The position numbers and the translations under genes are program-made. A stretch of 10,824 nt of DNA, taken from assembly GCA_005889395.1 (NCBI GenBank), contig VBFX01000119.1, positions 1 through 10,824 of the forward strand, written 5' to 3'. This DNA is from Chloroflexota bacterium. GTDB taxonomy: Bacteria; Chloroflexota; Dormibacteria; CF-121. The notes under the pieces were generated by a model that was not told the origin of the DNA, ran no database searches, and saw only the letters and a list, made by a program, of their open reading frames with translations. Positions within the stretch are counted from its first letter, which is position 1, and every line of letters begins with the position of its first letter. Below are positions 1 to 5,980 of this stretch, piece by piece.

Positions 1-42
1 AACTTTTCGGAAAGCAGGAAAGTACGATTTAAGGGGCCTGAT

Positions 43-237
43 TTGATAAGCATCCGGCATGCGACTCACCCAGCGACGGCCAGTGGCCTCTCATCCCTCG
101 CGGCGCGGCGACGCCAGATCCGGCGGCAGCGCCGGTCGGCGCTCCGAACCCTTGCCAGCGGCGCGGGGTGGGGAGCGGTTATCCTTGTCTCTCTTTGGCT
201 CCTGTTTTCCGGGATCTTCGGGTTTCTGAGCGCCTAG
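43..237 (+). CDS. Small basic single-TM protein of unknown function
   Basis: A 64-residue ORF starts at TTG 43 and has AAGGGG (31-36) six bases upstream, a good ribosome binding site that favours this start. Residues about 21-35 are rich in arginine, and residues about 42-63 form one hydrophobic segment (GWGAVILVSLWLLFSGIFGF), so the product would sit in the membrane with its basic N-terminus in the cytoplasm. I recognise no family. It overlaps the penicillin-binding protein frame by about 70 bases. Its pattern of LAARRR, more basic residues, then a TM helix resembles the start of that protein (LAARRRSQRHLARW, then a TM helix). It could be a translationally coupled partner. It could also be the true N-terminus of the PBP, cut off by a frameshift near 228-237. 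The sequence alone does not decide. Confidence 0.45.
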   Translation: MISIRHATHPATASGLSSLAARRRQIRRQRRSALRTLASGAGWGAVILVSLWLLFSGIFGFLSA

Positions 238-1235
238 CCGCCCGCCGGCGAAGCCAGCGTCATCTCGCCCGCTGGCGCAAGCGGAGCCGCCGCGATTTTC
301 GCCGCGTGGTCATTCTCGGCCTCATCGTCGTCGTCCTCCTGCCGCTTATGGGTATCCCGGCGATCACCGCGCAGGCGGTAGGTCCCCTCCCCGCCGTCAG
401 CGGGCTTGCCTCGAACAAGATGGATCAGGACACCCTCATCTACGACCGCCATGGCACCTTGCTTGCCGATATCGGCAAGGCGGGTGACCATCGCATCGTG
501 GTGCCGCTCAACTACATCTCGCCCTGGGTGGTCAAGGCCACCCTGGCAACCGAGGATCGCACGTTCTATTCCAACAGCGGAATCGACATCGGCGGCATCG
601 TCCGCGCGGCGGTCGCGAACTACCAGCATCACAAGGTCAAGCAGGGTGGTAGCACGATCAGCCAGCAGCTTGTGAAGCAGGTCTATATCGGCTCGAATGC
701 TCCCGCGGATATCCAGCGCAAGCTAAAGGAAGCGATCCTTGCCATCGAGCTCAACCGTGAATACAGCAAGAACCAGATCCTCGAGATGTACCTCAACACC
801 ATCTTCTACGGAAGTCAGACCTATGGGATCGAAGCCGCTGCCCGCAGCTACTTCCAGACCAACGCCCACGACCTCAGCCTGGCGCAGGCCGCGATGCTTG
901 CCGGGCTACCGCAAGCGCCGACGCAGTACAACCCGGTCGTGAACTTTGAGCCAGCCAAGCAACGACAGGCGCAGGTGCTGGCCGCCATGGTCGGTGAAAA
1001 GTACATCACCGCTGCGCAGGCCGAAGCGGCGTATGCCGTCAAGCTCCAGGTCTCGCCTCCGATCACGAAGTTCGAGGCACCCTACTTCGTCGACTATGTC
1101 CTCAAGACACATGGCGGAGCAGGTGGTGCGCGAGCAGATCGCGCAGAAGGGGAATTACTACAACTTCCACGATGCCGCCCTCGTCAGCATGAACCCGAAA
1201 ACGGGCGAGGTCCTCGCGATGGTCGGCGGGGATGA
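168..1235 (+). CDS. Class A penicillin-binding protein, N-terminal glycosyltransferase half of a broken gene
   Basis: This is the GT51 peptidoglycan glycosyltransferase half of a bifunctional PBP, which polymerises lipid II outside the membrane. Numbered from GTG 168, a basic stretch (about 22-46) is followed by a TM anchor (about 47-63). The GT51 motifs come next: EDRTFYSNSGID with catalytic Glu129, GGSTISQQL (160-168), RKLKEAILAIELN (184-196) and ILEMYLN (204-210). Family-like sequence stops after residue 313 (YFVDYVLK, about position 1107). The remaining 42 residues are out-of-frame read-through ending at 1235, while PBP sequence resumes in another frame at 1111. The start is uncertain: GTG 168, TTG 195 and GTG 306 are in frame and none has a good Shine-Dalgarno. 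Identity is certain. Whether the break is a real mutation or a sequence or assembly error is not. Confidence 0.85.
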   Translation: MGSGYPCLSLAPVFRDLRVSERLAARRRSQRHLARWRKRSRRDFRRVVILGLIVVVLLPLMGIPAITAQAVGPLPAVSGLASNKMDQDTLIYDRHGTLLADIGKAGDHRIVVPLNYISPWVVKATLATEDRTFYSNSGIDIGGIVRAAVANYQHHKVKQGGSTISQQLVKQVYIGSNAPADIQRKLKEAILAIELNREYSKNQILEMYLNTIFYGSQTYGIEAAARSYFQTNAHDLSLAQAAMLAGLPQAPTQYNPVVNFEPAKQRQAQVLAAMVGEKYITAAQAEAAYAVKLQVSPPITKFEAPYFVDYVLKTHGGAGGARADRAEGELLQLPRCRPRQHEPENGRGPRDGRRG

Positions 1236-2379
1236 CTACACACGGCCGGGTGGACAGTTCAACCTTGCCTACGACGTGCCGCGGCCTCCGGGATCCAGCT
1301 TCAAAATCTTTACCTACACCGCCGCGATTGAGAGTCGCAAGGTGAACATGGAGAGTCCGGTCCTGGACGACGCACTGGTCTTCCCCATCGGTGGCGATGG
1401 TCCGGGGTTCGTGAGCGGCTTCGCCAAGTACGTTCCGCTCAACTACGACCGCCGCTTCCACGGCACCCTCCCCCTGAAGATGGTGATGGGTAACTCGCTC
1501 AACATTCCCGCGCTCAAGGTCGAGTTGCGCACCGGCATCCCGGCCGTGGTCGACATGGCGTCACGCCTGGGCCTGACCTGCCTCGGCGAACCCTGCGGCT
1601 CGAAGAAGCCCGAAGACTATGGCATGAGCCTCACCCTGGGTGCGTATCCCGTGCGTCTCGCCGACATGGCGACCGCCGCGTCCACCCTCGCCACGCTCGG
1701 CGTCCGTCACCGTGAGGCCCCGATCCTCAACATCAAGGACGGGCTCGGGAAGGATGTCTTCACCTATGACCCGGCCAAGAACGAGTACCGGGCTGTCGAT
1801 CCCGGGGTCGCGTTCATCATCGCCTCGATCATGTCGGACGACCGCAACCGCTGCATGTCGTTCGGCTGCCACGGCGACCTGACCCTTAGCGGGCGCCACG
1901 TCGCGGCCAAGACCGGCACGACCAACGACTTCAAGGACAACTGGACGGTGGGCTTCACGCCCAGCCTGGCGACGGCGGTCTGGGTCGGCAACCCCGATAA
2001 CAAGCCGCTGAGCCACAACTCCACCGGCATCGTCGGCGCCGCACCCATCTGGCATAAGTTCATGACGCAGGCGCTCGCCGGAACGCCCGACGAGTGGTAC
2101 CCGGTGCCGGCCGGCCTCCACCAGGTTGGCCAGGACTTCTTCCTGCCGGGCACCGAAAACCTGCCGAAGACGCTGGCGCAACCATGGCCGCAGTGCAAAC
2201 TGCCGGCGAACTACAACCCCTACACGTTGACCTACAGCCAGATCACGGTCGACGGCGTGTATTGCATCGTCAACCCGCCAAAGCCGCCGCCCGCTCCGGC
2301 GCCGACGCCGACGCCGTCACCGACCTGCCAGCCGCCGGTGTTTCCCCCCGGGCAATGCAAGCCGCAGGGACAGAACTAG
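1111..2379 (+). CDS. Class A penicillin-binding protein, C-terminal transpeptidase half of the broken gene
   Basis: This is the penicillin-binding DD-transpeptidase domain that cross-links peptidoglycan. Numbered from ATG 1111, it begins MAEQVVREQI, which in intact PBPs lies just after the YTTLD linker. It then carries ALVSMNPKTGEVLAMVGG (23-40), the SxxK motif SSFK (62-65), the SxN motif SLN (129-131) and KTGT (267-270), so all three active-site motifs are intact. A Pro/Thr-rich tail (about 389-414) ends the protein. Eight cysteines fall in four close pairs (157/162, 248/253, 362/385, 406/416), which is many for a PBP. The frame stays open upstream to 946, but residues before 1111 there are shadow sequence of the other half. 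ATG 1111 has no clear ribosome binding site, and a product made from it would lack any signal or membrane anchor. Read as a separate gene it would probably not function. Confidence 0.85.
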   Translation: MAEQVVREQIAQKGNYYNFHDAALVSMNPKTGEVLAMVGGDDYTRPGGQFNLAYDVPRPPGSSFKIFTYTAAIESRKVNMESPVLDDALVFPIGGDGPGFVSGFAKYVPLNYDRRFHGTLPLKMVMGNSLNIPALKVELRTGIPAVVDMASRLGLTCLGEPCGSKKPEDYGMSLTLGAYPVRLADMATAASTLATLGVRHREAPILNIKDGLGKDVFTYDPAKNEYRAVDPGVAFIIASIMSDDRNRCMSFGCHGDLTLSGRHVAAKTGTTNDFKDNWTVGFTPSLATAVWVGNPDNKPLSHNSTGIVGAAPIWHKFMTQALAGTPDEWYPVPAGLHQVGQDFFLPGTENLPKTLAQPWPQCKLPANYNPYTLTYSQITVDGVYCIVNPPKPPPAPAPTPTPSPTCQPPVFPPGQCKPQGQN

Positions 2380-2410
2380 CGGCGCAGGCAGCGTTCGTCG
2401 ACCAGCGCGC

Positions 2411-2785
2411 TTAGGCGTTGCCCGGCTGCTCGCTCGATGCCTTTTCGGTGCGACCCTGCTCCCCGTCGCCGAACGGACGACGGGACGCCAGCTCACCGGC
2501 GCGATCGCGCAGCTCGATGCCGCGCTGCATCAGGTCGTCGCGTAGCTCCTCGCCGGACTTGGGCGCGAGCAGCAACGCGAGCCCGAAGCCGACCGCGACC
2601 CCGATCAATAGCCCGGTGACGAACCGCTCAACGCCGCTGTCGTCGTCCTGGGTGATCCGGGTGCGTCGCAGGGCCGCGACCGCGTCCGAGAGGCGGTCCT
2701 TCACCTCGAAATCCTGCGCGGCCTTATTGGCCCGTTCCAGCAACTCGCTCAACCGATCGACTGTCTTCTCTACCGTCTGATCCAT
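2411..2785 (-). CDS. YtxH-domain membrane protein
   Basis: A 124-residue protein with a charged, probably helical N-terminal part (1-50), one TM helix (about 55-74), the YtxH-type junction LLLAPKSGEELRDDL (71-85), and a charged, disordered C-terminus. YtxH proteins are small membrane-anchored proteins, some known as general stress proteins in Bacillus; their molecular role is poorly defined. The ATG is preceded by AGGGAGGA seven bases upstream, and this site overlaps the TAG stop of the upstream gene (2797-2799), so translation is probably coupled. It is the second gene of a two-gene YtxH operon. It converges with the PBP gene, whose stop lies 31 bp away, and I see no clear terminator between them. 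Confidence 0.8.
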   Translation of the reverse strand: MDQTVEKTVDRLSELLERANKAAQDFEVKDRLSDAVAALRRTRITQDDDSGVERFVTGLLIGVAVGFGLALLLAPKSGEELRDDLMQRGIELRDRAGELASRRPFGDGEQGRTEKASSEQPGNA

Positions 2786-2796
2786 CGCCGTCCTCC

Positions 2797-3018
2797 CTAA
2801 GGCCGCCTGACCTTGCTTTCTGTTCCGCCTGCTGTCCGCCGCCGGGGTGTCGCCGTCGACGTCGTGGCCCCGCCGCTGTCAGAGGACAACATGGCCTCCG
2901 CCTGGCCCAGGAGCCGTGAGACCCGGCGCCGGGTGTTCGCGCCCGAATCGGGCGCATAGAGAAACGCGAGGATCGCCCCGGCGATCGCGCCATGCGTGAC
3001 TCCCCGCAAATATCCCAT
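2797..3018 (-). CDS. Short YtxH-like membrane protein
   Basis: A 73-residue protein if begun at ATG 3018. The N-terminal half is one hydrophobic segment ending in the YtxH-like signature (GAIAGAILAFLYAPDSG, 10-26) followed by NTRRRVSRLLGQ. The C-terminal half is low-complexity Ser/Thr/Arg sequence. Starting almost directly in the membrane segment is usual for YtxH proteins, and AGGGAGG lies upstream, though at 13 bases it is rather far. The frame also stays open to a GTG at 3084 (95 residues), which would add a basic leader that the family does not usually have. It is the first gene of the YtxH operon, 11 bp before the next start. It is divergent from the response regulator transcript, so both promoters must lie within about 3019-3181. 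Confidence 0.6.
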   Translation of the reverse strand: MGYLRGVTHGAIAGAILAFLYAPDSGANTRRRVSRLLGQAEAMLSSDSGGATTSTATPRRRTAGGTESKVRRP

Positions 3019-3150
3019 ACGAAATCGCCCGCCTCCCTGGAACCGACGACCGTGCCGCCGAAACGGTACCAGCCATCGTATCACGTGTCCTGGAGCGCCC
3101 CGCCGATCGCCTCCGCCTCCGTAAATTCAGGTTTTTGAAGGAAGGTGCGG

Positions 3151-3156
3151 TATACT
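3151..3156 (+). promoter_or_regulatory. Possible -10 box for the response regulator transcript
   Basis: TATACT is a near-consensus -10 hexamer in an otherwise GC-rich stretch, about 25 bases before the leader ORF start and 112 bases before the response regulator start. No matching -35 sits 16-18 bases upstream. The TTGAAG at 3135-3140 is only 10 bases away. The assignment rests on the -10 alone. Confidence 0.35.
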
Positions 3157-3181
3157 AGCGACCAGTGGACAGGGGGGAAAG

Positions 3182-3271
3182 GTGACAGGCACGATGTCCA
3201 TTTTGCCATCTGGCGCCATTAGCCCGCTCCGGCGTGGAAAAGCGGGCGGTTCGTTTAAGGAGGGGATATGA
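3182..3271 (+). CDS. Possible 29-residue leader peptide ORF overlapping the response regulator start
   Basis: GTG 3182 follows a purine-rich AGGGGGGAAAG and opens 29 codons (VTGTMSILPSGAISPLRRGK..., with an in-frame ATG at 3194). The TGA at 3269-3271 overlaps the ATG of the response regulator (ATGA, 3268-3271). This is the standard geometry for translational coupling. The peptide resembles nothing I recognise and has no run of regulatory codons. The regulator has its own strong Shine-Dalgarno, so coupling is not required, and the overlap may be chance. Confidence 0.3.
   Translation: MTGTMSILPSGAISPLRRGKAGGSFKEGI
3222..3247 (+). other. Hairpin in the 5' leader of the response regulator
   Basis: GCCCGCT (3222-3228) and AGCGGGC (3241-3247) are perfect inverted repeats with a 12-base loop, followed by GGTTCGTTT and then the ribosome binding site AAGGAGGGG. 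It lies inside the possible leader ORF. The trailing T content is too weak for a standard intrinsic terminator. It could modulate translation of the regulator or mean nothing. Confidence 0.35.
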
Positions 3272-3657
3272 GTGAGGTAATCGACGAGGACGTAAACGTC
3301 CTGTTCATCGAAGATGATCCGGCGGTGGCCGAGATGTACAAGCTCAAGTTGGAGCTGGACGGCTACCGGGTCACCGTAGCGAAATCCGGCGAGGAGGGCC
3401 TCGATCACGCCAAGAGCCAGGTGCCCGACATCGTCTTCCTCGACATCCGGCTCCCCAAGATGGACGGCTTCGCCGTGCTCGAGAACCTCCGCTCCGACGG
3501 TGTGACCCGGAACATCCCGGTCATCATCCTTTCGAACTACGGCGAAAAAGAGCTGGTCGACCGCGGCCTGAAGCTCGGTGCGCTCGATTACCTGATCAAG
3601 TCGGAGACGACGCCCGCCAGTCTGAGTCGCGGCGTTCAGGATTGGGTCAAGGAATAG
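3268..3657 (+). CDS. Single-domain response regulator (CheY-like receiver)
   Basis: The 129-residue protein is one receiver domain with no output domain. The acidic pocket residues are E15, D16 and D17, the phospho-accepting aspartate is D59 (FLDIRLPKMDG), the switch Ser/Thr position is S89 (VIILSN), and the conserved lysine is K111 (YLIKSE). All residues needed for phosphorylation are present. It should act in the cytoplasm by binding a partner protein after phosphorylation; no histidine kinase lies in the window. AAGGAGGGG just before ATG 3268 is an excellent ribosome binding site. A MerR/HspR-like gene begins 5 bp after its stop and is almost certainly cotranscribed. Possible roles as a signal input to that regulator or in a phosphorelay are inference. 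Confidence 0.92.
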   Translation: MSEVIDEDVNVLFIEDDPAVAEMYKLKLELDGYRVTVAKSGEEGLDHAKSQVPDIVFLDIRLPKMDGFAVLENLRSDGVTRNIPVIILSNYGEKELVDRGLKLGALDYLIKSETTPASLSRGVQDWVKE

Positions 3658-3662
3658 ATCGA

Positions 3663-4007
3663 TTGGTCCCCAATCGCGATGCCCGGATCGGCGGAGCTTT
3701 CGACCTCGACAAGCCCCTTTACACCATCAGCGTGGCGTCCGAGATCCTGGAAACGCATCCCAGAACCCTGATGATGTACGAAGACCTCGGCCTGATCGAG
3801 CCCTACCGCACCGCCACCAACCGCCGGCGCTACTCGCAACGTAACGTGCGAAAGCTGCAGGTGATACAGCAACTGACGCGGGAGAAAGGCGTCAACCTCG
3901 CCGGGGTCAAGTACATCCTGATGCTGCTCGAGTCGCTCAAAACTGGCGGCGTGAAGCCGCCGGACGACCTCAAGCAGGTCTACGACCTCTACGAGGAAAT
4001 AATCTAA
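3663..4007 (+). CDS. MerR/HspR-like transcriptional regulator, paralogue 1
   Basis: A 114-residue winged-helix DNA-binding protein of the MerR superfamily, closest in style to the heat-shock repressor HspR. It has the N-terminal helix-turn-helix (YTISVASEILETHPRTLMMY, 20-39), the wing (RTATNRRRYSQRNV, 49-62) and the HspR-like stretch GVNLAGVKYILMLL (76-89). Beyond that it has only about 25 residues and no effector-binding domain. TTG 3663 is preferred because AAGGA lies nine bases upstream. An in-frame TTG at 3642, which would overlap the response regulator gene, is possible. Its stop TAA (4005-4007) overlaps the stop of ftsH on the other strand. In 74 aligned positions I count 50 identities to the paralogue at 9409. 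Its target genes are not known; ftsH and other stress genes are candidates by context only. Confidence 0.85.
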   Translation: MVPNRDARIGGAFDLDKPLYTISVASEILETHPRTLMMYEDLGLIEPYRTATNRRRYSQRNVRKLQVIQQLTREKGVNLAGVKYILMLLESLKTGGVKPPDDLKQVYDLYEEII

Positions 4008-5965
4008 CTGGCGGCGATCGGCGGCAGCCCCTCGCGCTCCTGCGGCGCGCCGTTCGACGTTTCCTCCCACTCATCGGCTTGCGCCGCGGCGATGCGCGCC
4101 GCGACCGCCGACTTGACCTCGGGCGACACCATGACAGTCGATGGGCCGGCCTCCCCCAGGAGCAAGCGGTCGAGCTCCGGGCCGTCGATCGTCTCCACGA
4201 TCTGCAGGTGTTCGGCGATCCGAACCAGGGTGGCGCGGCGGGTCTGGCAGATGTCGTACGCCTGCTGGTAGGCGGCATCGGTCAAGGCCTTCACTTCGGC
4301 ATCGACATCGGCCGCCGTCAGCTCGGAGAAGAACTGGCTGTCGCCATCGGCTTTCCGGTGTAGCGTGACCAGGCCGAGTCGCTCGCTCATTCCGAACTCG
4401 CACACCATCTGGCGCGCGATGCTCGTGGCTTGTTCGATGTCCTGCTTGGCGCCGGTGGTGACGTCACCGAAAATGATCTCCTCGGCGGCGCGCCCGCCCA
4501 TGGCCGCGGCCATGCGCGCGTTGAGCTCGGACTTCGACGTCAGATAGCGGTCCTTGAGCGGCAGCTGGATCGTGACGCCCAGGGCCTGCCCGCGTGAGAC
4601 CACCGACACCTTGTGCACGGGATCGCTCTTGGCGATCGACTTCATGACCAGGGCGTGGCCGACCTCGTGGTAGGCGATGATCGCCTTCTCTTCCGGTGTG
4701 ATCATCCGGCTCCGTTTTTCCGGGCCCGCCATGACGCGAAGGCTGGCCTCCTCCAGCTCGAGGCTGCCGATCGCCACTTTCTTGTTGCGCGCCGCCAGGA
4801 TGGCGGCCTCGTTTAGGAGATTGGCCAGGTCGGCGCCGGTGAAGCCGGGCGTCTGGCGCGCGATCACGTCGAGGTCGATGTCCTCGGCGAGCGGCTTGTG
4901 CGCGGCGTAGAGGCTCAAGATGGCGCGTCGGCCGTTGAGGTCGGGCGCGTCGATCGCGACCCGCCGGTCGAAGCGGCCGGAGCGCAGCAGCGCCGGGTCG
5001 AGTACGTCGGGCCGGTTGGTTGCGGCGATCACAACCACGGCGCAATCGGTATTGAAGCCGTCCATCTCGACCAGCAGCTGGTTGAGGGTCTGTTCGCGTT
5101 CTTCGTTGGTCCGGATCTGCGCGCCGCCGCGCCTGCGGCCGAGCGCGTCGATCTCATCGAGGAAGACGATGCAGGGCGCATTCTTCTTGGCGTGCTTGAA
5201 GAGATCACGTACGCGCGCCGCGCCGACACCGACGAACATCTCGACGAAGTCCGAGCCACTCAGCGAGTAGTAGGGAACCTTGGCCTCGCCCGCCACCGCG
5301 CGTGAGAGAAGCGTCTTGCCGGTGCCTGGTGGGCCCACGAGCAGGATGCCCCGCGGCATGCGTGCCCCCAGTTGACCGAAACTGCCCGGCGCTTTGAGGA
5401 ACTCGACGACTTCTTCGAGCTCGTGCTTCGCCTCGTCGACGCCGACCACCTGGGCAAACGTGACCGGCTCGCCGTCACCGGCGCGGGACTCCGCCAGATG
5501 CTTGGTCATCGCCCCCATCGGATTTCCGAGAAGGTTCGAGCGCCGGAGCAGCATGAACAGGAGCGCGAGGAGGACGAGCAAGCCCAGCAAGTTGGGGAGC
5601 ACCGTCGCGACCGAGGTCTCGTCGGTTGACTGAACCGCGACCTTCACGTGGTGACTGCGCAGGTACTGCTCGGTCGAGCCCATCGACGATTCCTTCTCGA
5701 TCGTCCACGACTGCCGGCCTGCGGTGTCGATCAGCAAGATGCGCTGCCCGCTGATACTGGCCGTGGCGATCTCGCCGCGGTCGACACGATCGAGGACGTC
5801 GCTGATCGGCACACTCGGCTGGTTCCAGACGGTGTTGGCGCCCGAGTGCCCGAGGAACCAGAGCCCGCCGATGATGGCCAGCACCAGGACCCCGAGCGCG
5901 GGCATGACCACCCACTTGCGGCGGAGGCCCGCCGGGAGCGTGAGACGGCGAAAGAAAGTTTTCAT
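4004..5965 (-). CDS. ftsH: ATP-dependent zinc metalloprotease FtsH
   Basis: This 653-residue membrane AAA+ protease degrades damaged or unassembled membrane proteins and some cytosolic regulators. Two TM helices (about 18-39 and 121-140) enclose a roughly 80-residue extracytoplasmic domain. The AAA+ module shows Walker A GPPGTGKT (211-218), the pore segment FVEMFVGVGA (240-249), Walker B IVFLDEID (266-273) and the second region of homology ATNRPDVLDPALLRSGRFDR (315-334). The protease domain has the zinc motif HEVGH (433-437, against the more common HEAGH) and a likely third ligand D509 in KQDIEQAT. Length and order are normal, so it should be active. AAGGGG lies before the ATG and a second AAGGAG overlaps the upstream stop, with a 15 bp gap, so it is the second gene of an operon with the TIM-barrel-like protein. 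The 3' ends of ftsH and the MerR gene overlap by 4 bp. Confidence 0.97.
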   Translation of the reverse strand: MKTFFRRLTLPAGLRRKWVVMPALGVLVLAIIGGLWFLGHSGANTVWNQPSVPISDVLDRVDRGEIATASISGQRILLIDTAGRQSWTIEKESSMGSTEQYLRSHHVKVAVQSTDETSVATVLPNLLGLLVLLALLFMLLRRSNLLGNPMGAMTKHLAESRAGDGEPVTFAQVVGVDEAKHELEEVVEFLKAPGSFGQLGARMPRGILLVGPPGTGKTLLSRAVAGEAKVPYYSLSGSDFVEMFVGVGAARVRDLFKHAKKNAPCIVFLDEIDALGRRRGGAQIRTNEEREQTLNQLLVEMDGFNTDCAVVVIAATNRPDVLDPALLRSGRFDRRVAIDAPDLNGRRAILSLYAAHKPLAEDIDLDVIARQTPGFTGADLANLLNEAAILAARNKKVAIGSLELEEASLRVMAGPEKRSRMITPEEKAIIAYHEVGHALVMKSIAKSDPVHKVSVVSRGQALGVTIQLPLKDRYLTSKSELNARMAAAMGGRAAEEIIFGDVTTGAKQDIEQATSIARQMVCEFGMSERLGLVTLHRKADGDSQFFSELTAADVDAEVKALTDAAYQQAYDICQTRRATLVRIAEHLQIVETIDGPELDRLLLGEAGPSTVMVSPEVKSAVAARIAAAQADEWEETSNGAPQEREGLPPIAAS

Positions 5966-5980
5966 TGGTTCCCCTTCTCC

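Noticed and set aside
1561..2181. A 206-codon minus-strand open frame inside the PBP
   Set aside because: It lies wholly under the transpeptidase domain and has no recognisable sequence, so it is a shadow frame.
2380..2410. Bidirectional terminator between the PBP and YtxH genes
   Set aside because: The 31-bp gap contains GC-rich short repeats but no stable stem with a T-run.
3135..3156. TTGAAG followed by TATACT as a promoter
   Set aside because: The spacer is 10 bases, so the two cannot be one promoter.
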